The notes under the pieces were generated by a model. The model searched no databases. It saw only the letters and a program-made list of their open reading frames with translations, and was not told where the DNA came from. The position numbers were made by a program, and so were the translations under genes. 64,000 nt of DNA. Origin: Eleginops maclovinus. Lineage: Eukaryota; Chordata; Actinopteri; Perciformes; Eleginopidae. The stretch lies in contig NC_086368.1 of the NCBI RefSeq assembly GCF_036324505.1, forward strand, positions 25,286,878-25,350,877, in the 5' to 3' direction. This document shows positions 23,070 to 36,300 of the stretch, piece by piece; the stretch's first letter is position 1; the number at the start of each line of letters is the position of its first letter.

Positions 23070-26000
23070 ATGGCGATGTCGCAGTGCCTGGAAGACTCAC
23101 CTCTCCGGTTAGGGACCAAGCACACCGGGGGTGACGACCTGAAGCTGCAGGAGCTGTACAACGAGAGGCACCGGCTGGCTCTGGAGGAGCTGCTGTCGGG
23201 AGGGTTAGACAACTTTCTGGAGTTCCTCAGAAAAGAGAGGATCCCCAACTTTCTGTCGGACGATGAGATGCAGCGGATCCGCAGCGCTGCTGTTCCCCCT
23301 CCGCGGTGTGTGTCCTTCCTCGGGGAGGAGCAGGCCTCGGAGCTCAGCAGCTCCCTGGACTGTTCCTCCGTCACGTATTTCCCCGAGGTGTCGGACGTTG
23401 AGCCACCGGTGCTGGAGCTCGGCTGGCCGGGCTTCACCGCAGGCTCGTACCGGGGAGTGACGCGGGCGGTGGCGCACTTCCAGCCCAGCTACGGGGAGAG
23501 CATCTACAGCTGCAAGGAGGCAGCCAGGCGGATGATTCAAAGTGCCAGAGAGGTATGCACAAAAACGTATTAAAAGCACAGCTGCAGCATTAAAACATCT
23601 TATTTCCACTTTTAAAGTTTCCTTTAGAAATATCCTTCAAGTCCTGATATTCTCGGAGGAAGATGCTGTTCAATATGAAGTTGTACTCATGTTTGTTTTC
23701 TACTCCCCTGATGGTATTTATTAGGCCTTATTAATTACAGTGAGGAAAGCATGGTCTGTGGTATCATCCTAAAACAGGGTTATTGTTTTAATATTTGCTA
23801 CATTAAAACATCAAATGCCCCCTATCACAAAATGAGTGAGTCTATAGTCACTTTTTAAACTTTTTTGGAGGGAAAATCAAGTTTCTAAATCTTCATTGTG
23901 TACGATAATTGCCAGAGAGGTTTGAAAAAAGCACAGCTGCACCCTTTTAGAAACAATCTCATAATCAATTTTTTAAATTCTTGATTTGACAACTGATCAT
24001 ATTATCTCCTTTAGAAAAATCCTGCATGTACATGAGGGAACATGCTGTGCTCTATCCAGTTATAGTCATTTTTGTATTTGATACTCCCCCCATACTTATA
24101 TTAGCAGTTCTTAATGGTATATTAGGCCTAATTGCTTTTTGGTATCATCCTAAAACAGGGTTGTTATGTGTCAAATTCAAGTATAAAACGCCCCCCGCTG
24201 TCACAAAATCAGTGAGTTTGTAGTCGCTTATTAAACTTGTTTTGGATGGAAAATCAAGTTTCTAAATCTTCTTTGTGTTATCCTTAAAATACAAGCCAGA
24301 TTGTCCCCACAGAGTTCCCTTGATCAGTGAGTGGATTTGGAAGGTTTTTTGAAGTGTTGATCAGACGGAAAGCAATGAACACAAAACAACTGGCCATGAA
24401 TATTCATGGTGACGCTACCTGACGGGAGCTGTCAGTCCGGCATGGTTTTAGAAAAGAAAAAAAGCATTCCTTTATGAGGGAGTGTGTGTGCAGCACCTCA
24501 GGCCTGTGGAGGGCCTGCGTGCCAGATGTGTCTCGACTTGCTGTGCTCACTGCTATCAAAGTTTGCATTCCCTCTTCATTAAGAGCAATTAAAATGCTGG
24601 TTTCCTTCTCTGGTTTGTGGCTGAAAGGATGGTGTGCTGGCAGACAGTTGAAACCAGGGCTGCAGTTAGAGATTACTCCCATTGTAGAGAAATTGGATGA
24701 TTATTTCCTCCAACATTTAAATAATAAAATGTCAGAGAAAAGGGAAAATGTTAGGTGTTTCCCAAAGCCCAAGTTGACATCCTCAAATGTCTTTCTATCA
24801 CCCACAACACTTACATTTACAAAGTCATAGAGAAATAAGGAAACTGGAAAATATTCACATTTAAGAGGCTAGAATAAAAAACTAATAAAATGTACTCAAA
24901 TTGATTAAATGATGATCAGAAACTGAGGCAATTAATAGTAAGAACTTATCGATTTACCTTTGCAAATATTCTCGTCCAGGTTTAACTGTTGTCTGTCCTT
25001 TAGTAATGTTAAACTGCTCACTGCACACAGGATTTGTTAAACAACGAGGCAGCTGAAGAAGACAGTCTGCTCCTGAATTTCACAAAAATGTAACCGTGTT
25101 TTTTTTTACACATTCCCTTAAAATAAGCAGCTATCATCCAAAAAAGGTCCAAGCTGCATGTGGAGAACACACCGTTTAAAGCAATAAATCTGAGCTATGT
25201 AAACATCCATGTCTAATCCTCGACACAAAACCTTTACCACACTGTGTGAAATTCCTCTCATCCTTGCTGAAAAGAGAAATTCCGTTTGAACCTGAGCTTG
25301 GGGAGAACAGAGGCGAAATACTTGTCTCCTGCATGAAAGTATAACTTGTTTGCTGACCAAGCGTTACCGCCAATCGCCATGGTAACAGACCACAGTCAAT
25401 AGAAAGCTCATCAGCACAAACATTAGGTGACAGATTCACGGCTCTGTTTGAATAAGGCCTTGATCATTTCACAATAATTTAAAAAAACACACGGTCATGT
25501 GCGGAGTGCGCCGCTGCTGCAGCTCCTAAAAGGAAGTCTATTATATTACCTCTGTAATTTTCCACTGCAGGTGATTGCCATAGTTACAGACTCCCTGACA
25601 GACCTGGATATCTTTAAGGATCTTCAGGAGGCTTGCACACAACGCAAAGTCCCCGTCTACATCCTGCTCGACCAATCGTGTGCTCCGGCTTTCCTCAAGA
25701 TGTGCATAAACGTCAACGTTCGCCTGGATGACATTCGGGTATGTGGTTGGTTCAGTTAAGCTGGGTGTGGCTCTGTGTGCACAATAATAATATCAAGATG
25801 GCATCAGATTTAAAATGTGTCCCGCAATGACTGAGCCCTGAGGTCTTCTTCAGCTGGCTTTTTCAAAACTCCCCCCAAAATAAAATGGGTGAAGCAGCTT
25901 CACCCTTTTAAATAAGTCTATTAATCTTAATTTATATATTTATGTTGCTTTACTTTAGTTTTATTAGCAACATCCCTTTTTAAATTGCTCCTATTCTTAT

Positions 26001-28359
26001 TTTTTTAAATAGTTTTTATTTATTCTATACGTTTTTATAAATAATAAGAATAATCTTTTTTATTATTATGAATATTATTTTCTTTTTATTATTGTTTTAT
26101 TTATTTATTATTTTATAGTTCTATAAGTGACATCCCCTTTTTAAATTGCTCTTTTAATTTCTATCATTTATTTTATTATTATGTTTATTTATTTATTTTA
26201 ATATTATATTGTATTTATTCGTTAGCCTTATACGTTCCTTTATTTTACAGGGAGGGATCATTATCTATGTTGTTGTGTTTATTTGTATTATCATAGCTTT
26301 TAGTGCTTTTACTTGCCATGTTGTTAAAGCACTTTGAGCTAAAAAATACTATACAAATAAATCTTCAATATTGAATATGACTGGGTGTGTCTGCACTAAT
26401 TTATCCCTTTGTTCTTCCTCTCTTTTTTCTTGTAATCCGATCAGCAAATGAAAGTGCGAACCATAACTGGTACAACTTACTACATGCGATCAGGAGCCAG
26501 GATTACCGGGGAGGTTCATGAGAGGTTCATGCTGATTGACGGAAACCGCGTGGCTACGGGCTCCTACAGGTAACGGCCTGCTAAGCATTTAATCTACAGC
26601 AAAAATGCTTAAGCTGTCTATCGTGCAGCGGGGATATGCCTATAACCTCCAAATTTACCAGAAAGTTACGTAATACGATTTTACTGTTGATGCATTATAA
26701 TCTGCTTATAGAGCTGTATAATACAAATCTGAAATGAGTGTTTAAAAATGTTCATAATGCTTATAAGTCAGCTTTCATGCAAACAAGTCTATGGACTAGA
26801 AATATGGAGATAGCATGCTTTTCTGTTCTTTCATGTCAGTGTATTTTAATATATTTGTGAAATGTACATTTGGGTTTTGCAGCCCTCGTTCACTTGGCTT
26901 CATAAAGGTAATCATAACACATTTTGAATCCTAATATCATCATAGTATCATAAAACTTGCAGGCCACTCATTGACCCTGCTGCCCTTGTGATTACAGTGA
27001 ATTATAATCCCCATAGTTTTTATACTTCAAAATCATTTTATAAAGCATTATCCGTTCCTGAGGTACAGGCAACTTGTTATATATTGTAAGCTGGTTACAA
27101 GACACCTAAAGTAAAGTGAGACTAACAGCAGCTATAATGATAATTGACCTAATAAGTCATTATGAAAGCTTTGTAATGCGTTATGATAACTGTCATATTG
27201 CATTATGAATCCTTAAAGGTGGTTTAACTATAATTATAACGCCTATAATCAGATTAACACATGGTTCCTGCAGCTACTTAAAACAGGTCTTTATTCAAAG
27301 GGCATTAGATTTAGTACAATAATGTCTTAAATCAATCTTTCAAAAGGCTGAAAAATGCAAAGCTACGAGAAGGATTTCAATGTGTTCTTTAGGTATTTAT
27401 TTTAATGCATGAAAGATATGAGCTTCATGGAAAGCATAACCCATCTACGGTTGATTATTTTGTAGCTGTTGTAATGCCAACATGTTTTTATATCCAGGTT
27501 CAACTGGACCGACGGGAAACTGAACAGCAGCAACCTGATCGAGCTCTCTGGCCAGGTCACAGAGAAATTTGACGAGGAGTTTCGCATCCTCTACGCCCAG
27601 TCTCAACCTGTGAACACTCGAGGACCTCCGAGTGTCCGGAACAGCGGTATCTACGAGCATCTCCTCATCAAAAACCTGGTGGCCTCCTCCCCTCACCTGG
27701 CCAGAGAGAGGCTTTCAAAGTCAGCTTGTCTCACCAGCACACCGAGCCGCCAACACTTAAATCTATCTGTCCAGCCGCTGTGTGAAGCCTCGACTCCAGA
27801 TCACCACAAAAGCAACCCGGTGTCCGACCCCTCCACTTCAGATGAGGACTGGGAGGAGCAGAAGCACAGCCAGGAGGAGATCCTGGCAGGAAGCACAACT
27901 CAGCAGTTATCTGCTGATCAGCTCACAGAGAAAGAACCAGCGACCTGCATCACCTGCCACGCCTCCACACAGACCAGCCTGTCAGTGACGGACTGCGACA
28001 CCCAGACTGACCTACAGCTCATGCACCAAACCCAGGCCGCCTCTCTGTCCGCCTCTCCGTCCGTTCCCAGGCAGAGCTCGCCCAGCCAGGCAGCTGCAGA
28101 CAGCTCCTTAAAGCGCTGCTTCCACAAGCTGACCGAGGAGCGCCAGCACCACTACTCCAACATCCGCTGCAAGCTGGAGCACATGGTGACCACCCTGTCC
28201 CAGAGGCGCGAGCTGGCGGACGTCACCAACATGACTCAGGGGGCTGGAGCTCACAGCCAGCAGAGGGAACAGAAAGACAGCGAGCAGGAACCAAACCCCA
28301 GACTGCTTGTTGAAAGTGCGGGCATGGGCACATGGCCAAGAGCCAGATGTGTGCACTAG
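23070..28359 (+). CDS. fam83d: FAM83D (CHICA), mitotic spindle CK1-anchoring protein
   Basis: Recruits casein kinase 1 alpha to the spindle and binds the KID/DYNLL1 machinery. Four exons join in phase: 23070-23552, 25571-25738, 26445-26569, 27498-28359, giving 545 residues (human 585). The ATG at 23070 was chosen because [11 protein letters not shown] matches the human start; the in-frame upstream ATG at 23019 lies in the promoter area. The DUF1669 pseudo-phospholipase-D domain covers about residues 20-295 (HCKD-type stretch HERFMLIDG at 242-250). Asp249 and Phe283, equivalent to residues reported as needed for CK1 binding, fall at the human numbering. Two TQT motifs at 416-418 and 427-429 fit DYNLL1 binding. 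A conserved C-terminal helix ([16 protein letters not shown]) lies at about 470-496. The gene looks intact. Confidence 0.95.
23544..24285 (+). repeat. Two-copy tandem duplication spanning the fam83d exon 1 donor
   Basis: GCCAGAGAGG at 23544 recurs at 23911. GCACAGCTGCA, TGGTATCATCCTAAAACAGG, TCACAAAAT.AGTGAGT and AAATCAAGTTTCTAAATCTTC then appear in the same order in both copies, offset 367-377 bases. Copy 1 starts inside exon 1; copy 2 has the donor changed from GTATGC to GTTTGA. Confidence 0.85.
24286..25570 (+). other. fam83d: fam83d intron 1, remainder
   Basis: No additional exon or recognised repeat. It ends in acceptor CCACTGCAG. Confidence 0.6.
25900..26385 (+). repeat. AT-rich retroelement tail in fam83d intron 2
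   Basis: Two similar TTTTTAAATTGCTC..TTATT blocks (25977 and 26138), followed by AAAGCACTTTGAGCT and CTATACAAATAAATCTT. This is the usual 3' end of a fish LINE/SINE family. Confidence 0.55.
26570..27497 (+). other. fam83d: fam83d intron 3
   Basis: AT-rich, no recognised element. It ends in TATATCCAG. Confidence 0.7.
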
Positions 28360-29015
28360 TTTGTCCTCAGGGTTTTTTAAGATGGAGGGTGGTGAGGGAA
28401 GAGCTGTGCCAAGCTTTCTGGAGGATCCTCTGTTTTAAATACAGGGTTTCGGCTTATGCAGTAGTTTATTTTGTAGGTTTTTTAAAGGACTTTATTGTCA
28501 AATGCACAGCTACACTGTAGATATGCAAAGAAAAATGTTAGTCACAGGCTCTTCCAACAATGCAACATACTGTACGTATACAGTAGAGAAGACATCAAAC
28601 AAATACACTAAAAATAAAATAGTGCAAGAGAATGTTGCAAGACTAGTTTGCAGCTATTGCAGGAGAAGCATGCAATTAAAAGAGAATAAGATAAGCTAAA
28701 AATAGTGTCAAATGAATGCTGTATAGACTGCTTTGCTCTCTTTTGTCCTCTTCATTTCACGTCCTTTCCACGTCTAAAGCTTAATTTGTGTGATGCTAAC
28801 GCAGAACTGTAACCAAAGATACAGTGCAATAATACTCTTTTTGTCAGTCTAATTAGTAGTCATTCACACAGGCGATTAACACTGGATAATATCTGCTGTA
28901 GTATGAGTGAAAAGTGCTGTTTTGGTTGTTTAATCAGTTGGCTGCTGTTTCTGCTTCTGATCCTGGGAGCTGCTGGCTCTCGCTGCGCTTTGCTAATAAA
29001 CAAAGTAGTGTTTTG
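28360..29015 (+). other. fam83d: fam83d 3' untranslated region (inferred)
   Basis: AATAAA at 28995-29000 is the best polyA signal after the stop. A repeat with TTTATTGTCAAATGCACAGC (28478-28720) lies inside it and also contributes an earlier AATAAA near 28613. Confidence 0.45.
28478..28720 (+). repeat. Retroelement-derived repeat
   Basis: GGACTTTATTGTCAAATGCACAGCTAC-type opening and the GTTGCAAGACTAG region match the common fish repeat class that begins CTTTATTG; a similar opening is at 45635. Confidence 0.45.
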
Positions 29016-30709
29016 CTAGATGAGTGTTTATTGTCTTTTCTAACATTTCCTACTCATCCACCATTTGTGTCAGCTTAAACTGCAATTAAACCATTGTGAG
29101 GAACGTCTCACAGAGAGATGTGTGTAGAAGTTGGAGCACAGCGACCGAGCACCTGTGCTTTATGTACTGCTGTGCCTTCGTGCAATTAGCTGAGAGACGG
29201 CATCTGTGATACTGGCACCTCTGCTGATCATGTAGCCAATCACTGTTCCTGTCCAGGGTGGGTTTGGAGAAGAAGCTCCATCACAGATACAAACAAGAGA
29301 TTAGGATGAATGCTAAATACACTTTACAAACAGTGGATTTTAAAACCATTGATTACATGCTGTTATCTTAGGTGCTTTTATTATTTACGTTCAGCACAGA
29401 TTCTGTCAATTTGGGCTGCAAGTGTACCAAAACCGAAATATGGAATAAGCGCAATAGTTGGTAGAGACAGAATATCTGAAAATATTCTGAATTAAGTGTT
29501 GAAGTTCAGAGAAGAGAAGTCCCTGACTACAAACGGTATTCTACACACTTGAAGAGGCCCTATTATGCTTTATCGGGCGATCCCTTTCCTATAGTGTGTT
29601 TTTATATATATTAGTGTGCAGGTAAATGGTCTGCAAAGGGTACAATCCTAAAGTTCCCTCCAGAGGCAGTTTCTCTTTTTCAAATGGCTAGATAGCTATT
29701 TTAATGAATCAGTGGGTTAAAGTTTAGTGCAACTATATTATTAATAATCTACTTCATGTGATTCTGTTTCCTGGTTCTACATGTGCAATCTGTGCCGCTG
29801 AGCCTGGCACAAGCTGTGTCTCCATCTTCATATCTCACACTGAGGCACAAAGGTCCTGGTGAAAACGCGTCGTAGCTCCGGTGAGACGTGTGCTCTGACT
29901 GATCGAGTTATAAATGTATTACTCACTCTGAGCTTTATTGTGAATAATGTTTAACTATATCGAGGAGATTAAGGTGCAACTGCTTATATCAAGATGTACA
30001 GTTAGCTTTATTAACAGAGGACAGACCTGTGAGGGGGTTCAGTGCAGGACGGAGAGCAGGAGTCCAAAGGTGAATGAAAGAAGTTATTGGACGGTAAAAC
30101 GGGATGCTTTGATTATGTTATTCCTCGAAATGAAAAGTTACTTATTATTTTAGCAGTCCAGTAGTTTTAAACTAACTTTTACCCACATTTCGACGTATCG
30201 CAGACAAACGAATTGATGATAAAGGACCTAAAAGTGCCTATAATTCATATTACACACACAAAAGTAGTACGTTGTATATGAGTACTTTTAAGTATACATT
30301 ATTTATTGATAGTTTAGTGAAACACGTGCTTTTTTTGGTCGCTAACACTGGTCGAAAGAAAAGGTATTACATTTCGTTACACTACATGTAGTTTAGTAAC
30401 ATTTGAAGTGTTATTCTTTATATACGCAGTCTATGGTTTGTACTTGGAAGTCAATTCATGACAGCTTCCGTTCAGTTGGATTAATGTGAATTCACAAGTC
30501 AACAAAACACAGGTCAAGTTGCTTTTAGACATATATATGCGGAAATGTATACCTGACTGTACTTACAGCTCCACAACATTAATCTGACAATTATTTATTA
30601 AATGATACGTTTTTTAGCCATAATGAGAGGATTTTATCGATTTATTAAACAGCCGTTCAGCCTACAGTTAGAAGTGAAAGTAAAAAACACTCATTTCATC
30701 GTGGCTAAT
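29016..30709. other. Gene desert, first part
   Basis: Contains a 'GGTCTGCAAAGG' repeat copy at about 29545-29690. No gene recognised. Confidence 0.45.
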
Positions 30710-30860
30710 AATCTGAATCAGAATACCTTTATTCGTCCCACAGAGGGGAGATTTGCATTTGTTACAGCAGGTAAAGATAGCTTAATTATTCATTAGGATA
30801 CAAGGTGAAAATATTAAAAGGTGGAAGAGTACAGTATATTGCACAGGCTGTAGAGGTGGC
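30710..30860 (+). repeat. Fish retroelement fragment (TTTATTCGTCCCACAGAGGGG)
   Basis: GAATCAGAATACCTTTATTC, then GTCCCACAGAGGGGAGATTT and GTTACAGCAG, is a phrase found throughout fish genomes. A partial echo (GTCCCACAGTGGGGAAAT) is at 62532. Confidence 0.6.
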
Positions 30861-33800
30861 ACAATATCCATTAATGGACTCTTTGGTTAGTTGTATTTTC
30901 ACCGTATGGGTGTTAATTTGGTGAAATCTGTTAAATAACTGAAGTTTTACATACTCATGTTTATCGCACATACATCTGTTTACAGTCCACATATTTATAT
31001 ATTATTACTATAAGCAGTATTTCCTTCCACTGTACAGTTTACCGAATCCTGTGTGTCATCCTTTTTAATTGCACTATTTGACTTCCTTATTTCTGTTTAT
31101 GTCTATATGTCGCACTGTTTATAGGAGCCTGGGACTTTACCTTCCCAACAACTGCTCCACATAAAAAATGAAGCCTTTACATCTTTGAAGATAACCTTTA
31201 GATGGTTTTAAAGAGAAATGTACTAAAAGGTCTTAATGAACCATGATTGTCAACACTTACTACAACAAATAATTGCAGTTAACTACAGCTTTACCAAACA
31301 CAAGTGTAATGAATGTTTCTCATTAACATGCTGCATTGTTACCATGCAGTCTTAACATGGCCTCGAGTTTTAACCGTTACTGTACACGGCAATAAGGTGC
31401 GAACAGCCGGCCGCCCTCCTGCAGTGCAAACACATCACAAGCCTCTGCATTCATTATGTGAAATGGTGCAACTAAAGGGAATTGATGCACAAGTAAATAC
31501 AATGGTGGTGAAATGTGAGAGAAGGGTATTTGCTTTTAATTGGCTGCTGCAAAGAAACCACCATCTGTAATGAAGGAAGCAGTGGGGGATCCACCACAAC
31601 ACCACTGCTGCACATATTACGCTCACTGTTTAAATGAAGAGCTCGCATACTCCACTTCACGTGAGACGATTAAAAAGCTGTATCTGTGATTTACTGTTAA
31701 ATTGACATTTTGAGTAATTGATGTGGTGCATACAGGGACACAGAAAGAAGTACTATAGAAGTAGGACAGCTATTTAAAAAACTATTTAAAGACCTTTATA
31801 ACAAATTCACAATATTTACATGTGAAAAAAAGGGGAGAGCTGTGCTGATTCAAAACATGTCATGTGCAACAGGATTTACCATTTTTAGAAAGAACAAGAT
31901 GTTGTTTGCATGATGTGATGTGCCTTAATGTAATGCATAATGTCTTCCTGGGGTGGATAAAAGTCAGTGGCCGTTTGATTAGAAACACCGGCAGCAAAAC
32001 AAGACTGTTTATAGAGCCTGTTATTGAGTAGTATTTTATTCCACTCTACAGTATTTCATTTAACATCTTATTCTATTTACAGATATATAGTTCACTTTCC
32101 CTGCATTACTTGCACATAAGTCTTTATACACTGTTTCTTCTTGCACTCCTTTTCTTGTTTTCTCCTTGTTTTATGTCTTATATATATATGTATGATTCAT
32201 TATTCGAGACATAACTACACCGTAGCAACTGTACATATAACAATAAAGCCTTTGAATCTTCAATAAGATCCAAAGTTGTCGATGAAAAGATTATCCAAAA
32301 GTATTCAGGTGAGATGACTCTTTATTTGCAATATAACGGATTACGTTACTTTGTATTCAGTTACTGATTACATTTCAAAGTAATGTGACTGTTCCCTGGC
32401 TGTAGCACTAGCAGCACTCCGCCACCACAGGGCGCTCTGTCCTCAGCTAAACATTTTCACTGCCTCATTTTTATTCCTTTCCTTTATAATGAACTCTGGA
32501 AATACCTTTAATGTATTTCTTAGAATAAAACAGCAACTTATCCGTCTTTTTCACAATAATTTTGATAAATTATCGCAATTTAATAAAAAAATATAGCTAT
32601 TTGTTATGATCTGTTTCTGAAATAAAGAGTGAAATGTTCTTTTTTAACTTTGCTGTGGACTCACAGTGAGGAGACAAGCAGCCGCCGCCTGATGTCCTCT
32701 TCAGGTCACTTGTGTTCCCCAGAGATGTAGTGGTGGAACCTCTCCTGCTGCATGCTGGGTAAAATCCTTGTGGATGTCAGCATGTCTGGCAGAAGGTGTA
32801 ACGTTATATCCTTCCAAATATTGTGTTCACGCCTAATGCAGTTAGTCAGCACGCATATGCTGTTGTGCATAATGACAAATCGCACCCATGCAGATGTGAG
32901 CAACCCCTTTTTTGTGCAGGTGTAAAACCAACAGAGGTTATAGAACAAGCTGAATGTCAAGGGGATGAGAATTTCAAAAACTGTGATTGTCCCGCACACA
33001 TGCACATTTGTATATGGATACGGCCTTGGAAAATCCTGTGATTTTCAATGTAGATGTCCACTGTTGGTATATGTGTATTCTTGGAAAAATATTGTACTCA
33101 AGAACTGTTTCTAATGCTGTTGGGATGGTTGGGACATGCTCTGTAGGGGGAATTTACTATTGGTCTTGGGGTGGTTTTATTTTCCTCTTGTATCTTTTGT
33201 ATGGTGTGTTTATTGTGAGTGTAAGTGTAAGGTATTGATTTAAGGTAAGTTCTCCTTTTCTATAACCCAGAACAATTTGAACAACAGCTACCTTCCACTA
33301 TTTTAATGTATATATTAATCAATGTCTATGTTTCTGTAGTTTATGTCTTTATACTTCTGTTGCTTAGGGAAACTGTCTACTGTGTATTACAATGTTCCTT
33401 ATGTTGTGTATTATTAAGACACTCCAAATATATATGTCCTTTCTTCTGTAAATACGTTTATATATGCTGTTTATGTTTTATCAGATTTGTATCTTATTCT
33501 AAATAATTATGTGTGTAATGCTTAACAAGATGCTGCTGTGACAAAATATTTTCCCCCAATGTGGGATGGATACAGTATGTATTTGATCAATCTTACTATA
33601 ATCAACCTGAAATGAGCTACAAACTGTATCTGCTACGATTTATGTATTGTGTTTTGTCCCTGCTAAATGAACAATAAGGTAAATAAATGAACAGCCCCTC
33701 GGAGTCCCACAGGACACAATAGATCAGGATAATTCAAACAGACAGCACTCGTCAAACAATTGATTATTGGACTGATATCCATGACCGTGCGCGTTTATGT

Positions 33801-34205
33801 GCTTGGGTGTTAATGGACAGATTGGACTTTTAACGGTGGCCCGATTAATGTGTTATGGCAGTATATAACCAAATAAGCAAAACAAACAAGTGGCGCATTT
33901 TGTGTGAAATGTTCGGATTTTGGCTCGGGCTACTAAAAACAGCAGACATCAGGTTTGGCTCCTGACACCGCCTGACAGTCAAAGGGCTCTCCTGGTGCCG
34001 AACATAAACCTTTTAATTACTGCAAACATGCTTGATGAGTTTGAAGCTTGATTACTTGGCCTTCATTAGTCAGATTGTGAGCTATAGTGACTCCCAGAGG
34101 CGCAATTTTGCATCTAGAAACACTGCCAGCCTCTGTGTTTAGCAATTACATTTACCCTACAGTACACCCAAACAGGTGTGCATGCCCCAAATACACCCCC
34201 ACACC

Positions 34206-34208
<3 letters not shown>
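30861..34208. other. Gene desert, second part
   Basis: Non-coding. Includes weak retroelement sequence near 31030-31150 (GGAGCCTGGGACTTTACCTT) and the 32050-32262 tail. The 33690-34110 block is low in repeats and rich in TAAT/ATTA homeodomain-type cores, but I cannot show conservation from one sequence. Confidence 0.4.
32050..32262 (+). repeat. Retroelement 3' end
   Basis: Cytosine-poor sequence with CTTGCACTCC, then GTACATATAACAATAAAGCC followed by TTTGAATCTTC; parallels 51660-51962. Confidence 0.65.

Positions 34209-34244
<36 letters not shown>
34209..34244 (+). repeat. (CA)n microsatellite
   Basis: 36-base CA array. Confidence 0.95.
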
Positions 34245-34250
<6 letters not shown>

Positions 34251-35409
34251 ACACTCACACTTTTTTATTATCACCTGGAACAAGCATGACTGGATGTAGA
34301 AATTTCAGGGTGTTTTTTTAATTCTGACTAAAAGAAAACACTGATAAAATGTGCTTAGTGTGCTGAGTCCTACATTGTTGCCTGTCATAATGATTTTGTG
34401 TTTGCTGTGCCATCTTGGATTTGTTTTTCCATCGGGGCGGCCGGTGCTTGTCACTACAGCGAGGAGGGAGCGTTCTGCCTCAGGCCTCGACGCGCTGATA
34501 ACGAATGTTCAGCTCATCGGAAAATAAAGCATGTCTGAATTATGTTGTCAGGAATCTGTCCGTTGTTTGGGTGTGTGAGTCAGACGAGGACGATCAGTTA
34601 GCACGGCAGTCAGTCACTTCCTGCGTTTTTATGCTGACGCCAGGCCGCCGTTAGGCTAATGCAGGTGGAAGGTATTGTTGATAGGCTCTTTGTGCTCTAT
34701 ACTGCATGTTGAGCTTTAACACACTGTCCGGCAGCAGCAGCCTTGCTGCTATTTTTAGACGGGTACAGCTGCTCCTTAGCACCCACCCTTAAACCAGCCA
34801 TTCACCAGAGATTTATGGCATGGGCCCATGAGAAACAGCTGTAGTGTCTTGCCACTTGCTTGTGTAAGGAGTTCAAAATGTGGTTTAATAGGAATTGTAT
34901 TTAGTTTGTTTATGCCTATACACAACAGCTGACGGCAGTATTAAATGTGGTTATCAGTGAGTGGGATGCCTCACGCAATCCAACGTTTTAAAACCACAAG
35001 ATTGGAGCGTCCGGTGCTGCAGCAATGAGTCAGGCTCTGGTCACAAACGCCACCTGGGTCCAACACAAGTTCAACACTTGTGGCGAACTGCTCCCCCACA
35101 ACACCATGTGTCCCTGCATGTTAGCTCAGCATTCTGTACGTGCACATCTGAAAAACAACATTTTAGTTTGTCCCTGACGAAGGTGACGCTGCGTTTGCTC
35201 ACACGACCCTGGAGAGGACGTAGGAAAGATTCCCGGGACTTTGTGTTTTGTTCAAAACTCAGATGTGCCCTTTTGTTAATAACTGTTCCCCTGATACTGT
35301 ATCTACAGGGCAGCTCACAGCCTCATCACATGATTACAGTAGTGTAAATTGGCCGGAAGCTTCTATGGAGCTACAGTAGGCCAGAGAAATTGGCCTGGTG
35401 GTGGTAACC

Positions 35410-35413
<4 letters not shown>
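34245..35413. other. Gene desert, third part
   Basis: No coding exon or recognised repeat. Confidence 0.4.

Positions 35414-35467
<54 letters not shown>
35414..35467 (+). repeat. (GT)n microsatellite
   Basis: 54-base GT array. Confidence 0.95.
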
Positions 35468-35468
<1 letters not shown>

Positions 35469-35853
35469 GGGGGTGGTTGCTAAATACGCAGCCCCCACAG
35501 CCTCACTGTAGCAGCTCAGCTTAAGTTTAGCTTATCACTGTCAGTTTGTTTTCTCCATTATTCAAAAGGACGCCTTATCAGTCGGGGCGACTCGTATTTA
35601 GCCTTCCCCGCTGTGAGCTCCACACAATGATGTTCTACACTGTTCCACATTAGCTCTGGTGTCTATTTCAGCAGCTCTCTATCCATTTATTGATGCATGT
35701 CTTCCATTGATCCATGCATTGATTTGCCATGCAATCCATTACCCATCTGTCTGTTTCAGCTGGCTTTTAAATGATCCGTCAGATTGAGCTATTAAGGGGA
35801 GTAGTGGTGAAGTCCAAAGGTTGGTGATACATTCAGGGAGAGAGGGGTGCTCT

Positions 35854-35855
<2 letters not shown>

Positions 35856-35906
<51 letters not shown>
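35856..35906 (+). repeat. (GT)n microsatellite
   Basis: 51-base GT array, about 390 bases after the previous one. Confidence 0.95.
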
Positions 35907-35908
<2 letters not shown>

Positions 35909-36300
35909 TGGGGGTTGGGTAAAGGTATTGTCAGGCATTTATAGGTATGCAATAATTTGAAATCGACACAGTTTTGGCTCTCAGTAAAGTATAACTTATC
36001 ACAGAGTAAGATGATTGAGTCTTATGGTAGAACACAACACTTGTAGGGTGAGATAATGAACACTTTCTTGGCAATAACCAGAATGCTTTTTCTTGTTTGG
36101 TATCCTCGCTTAATATTCTTTTGTTCTCTGTGTTTAACATTTGTGAAGATTGCTTCTTTCGTTAAATAAGACAAATTGTCAAAGCTGAAAAAAAGATGTG
36201 CCTTGGTATTTGTATCAAAGCCCACGTATTGTGTTGGCATGAGAATCAAATATTTTAAAATGGCAACTAGCCTCAGATATAAGTTGATTGTGATTTTCCT

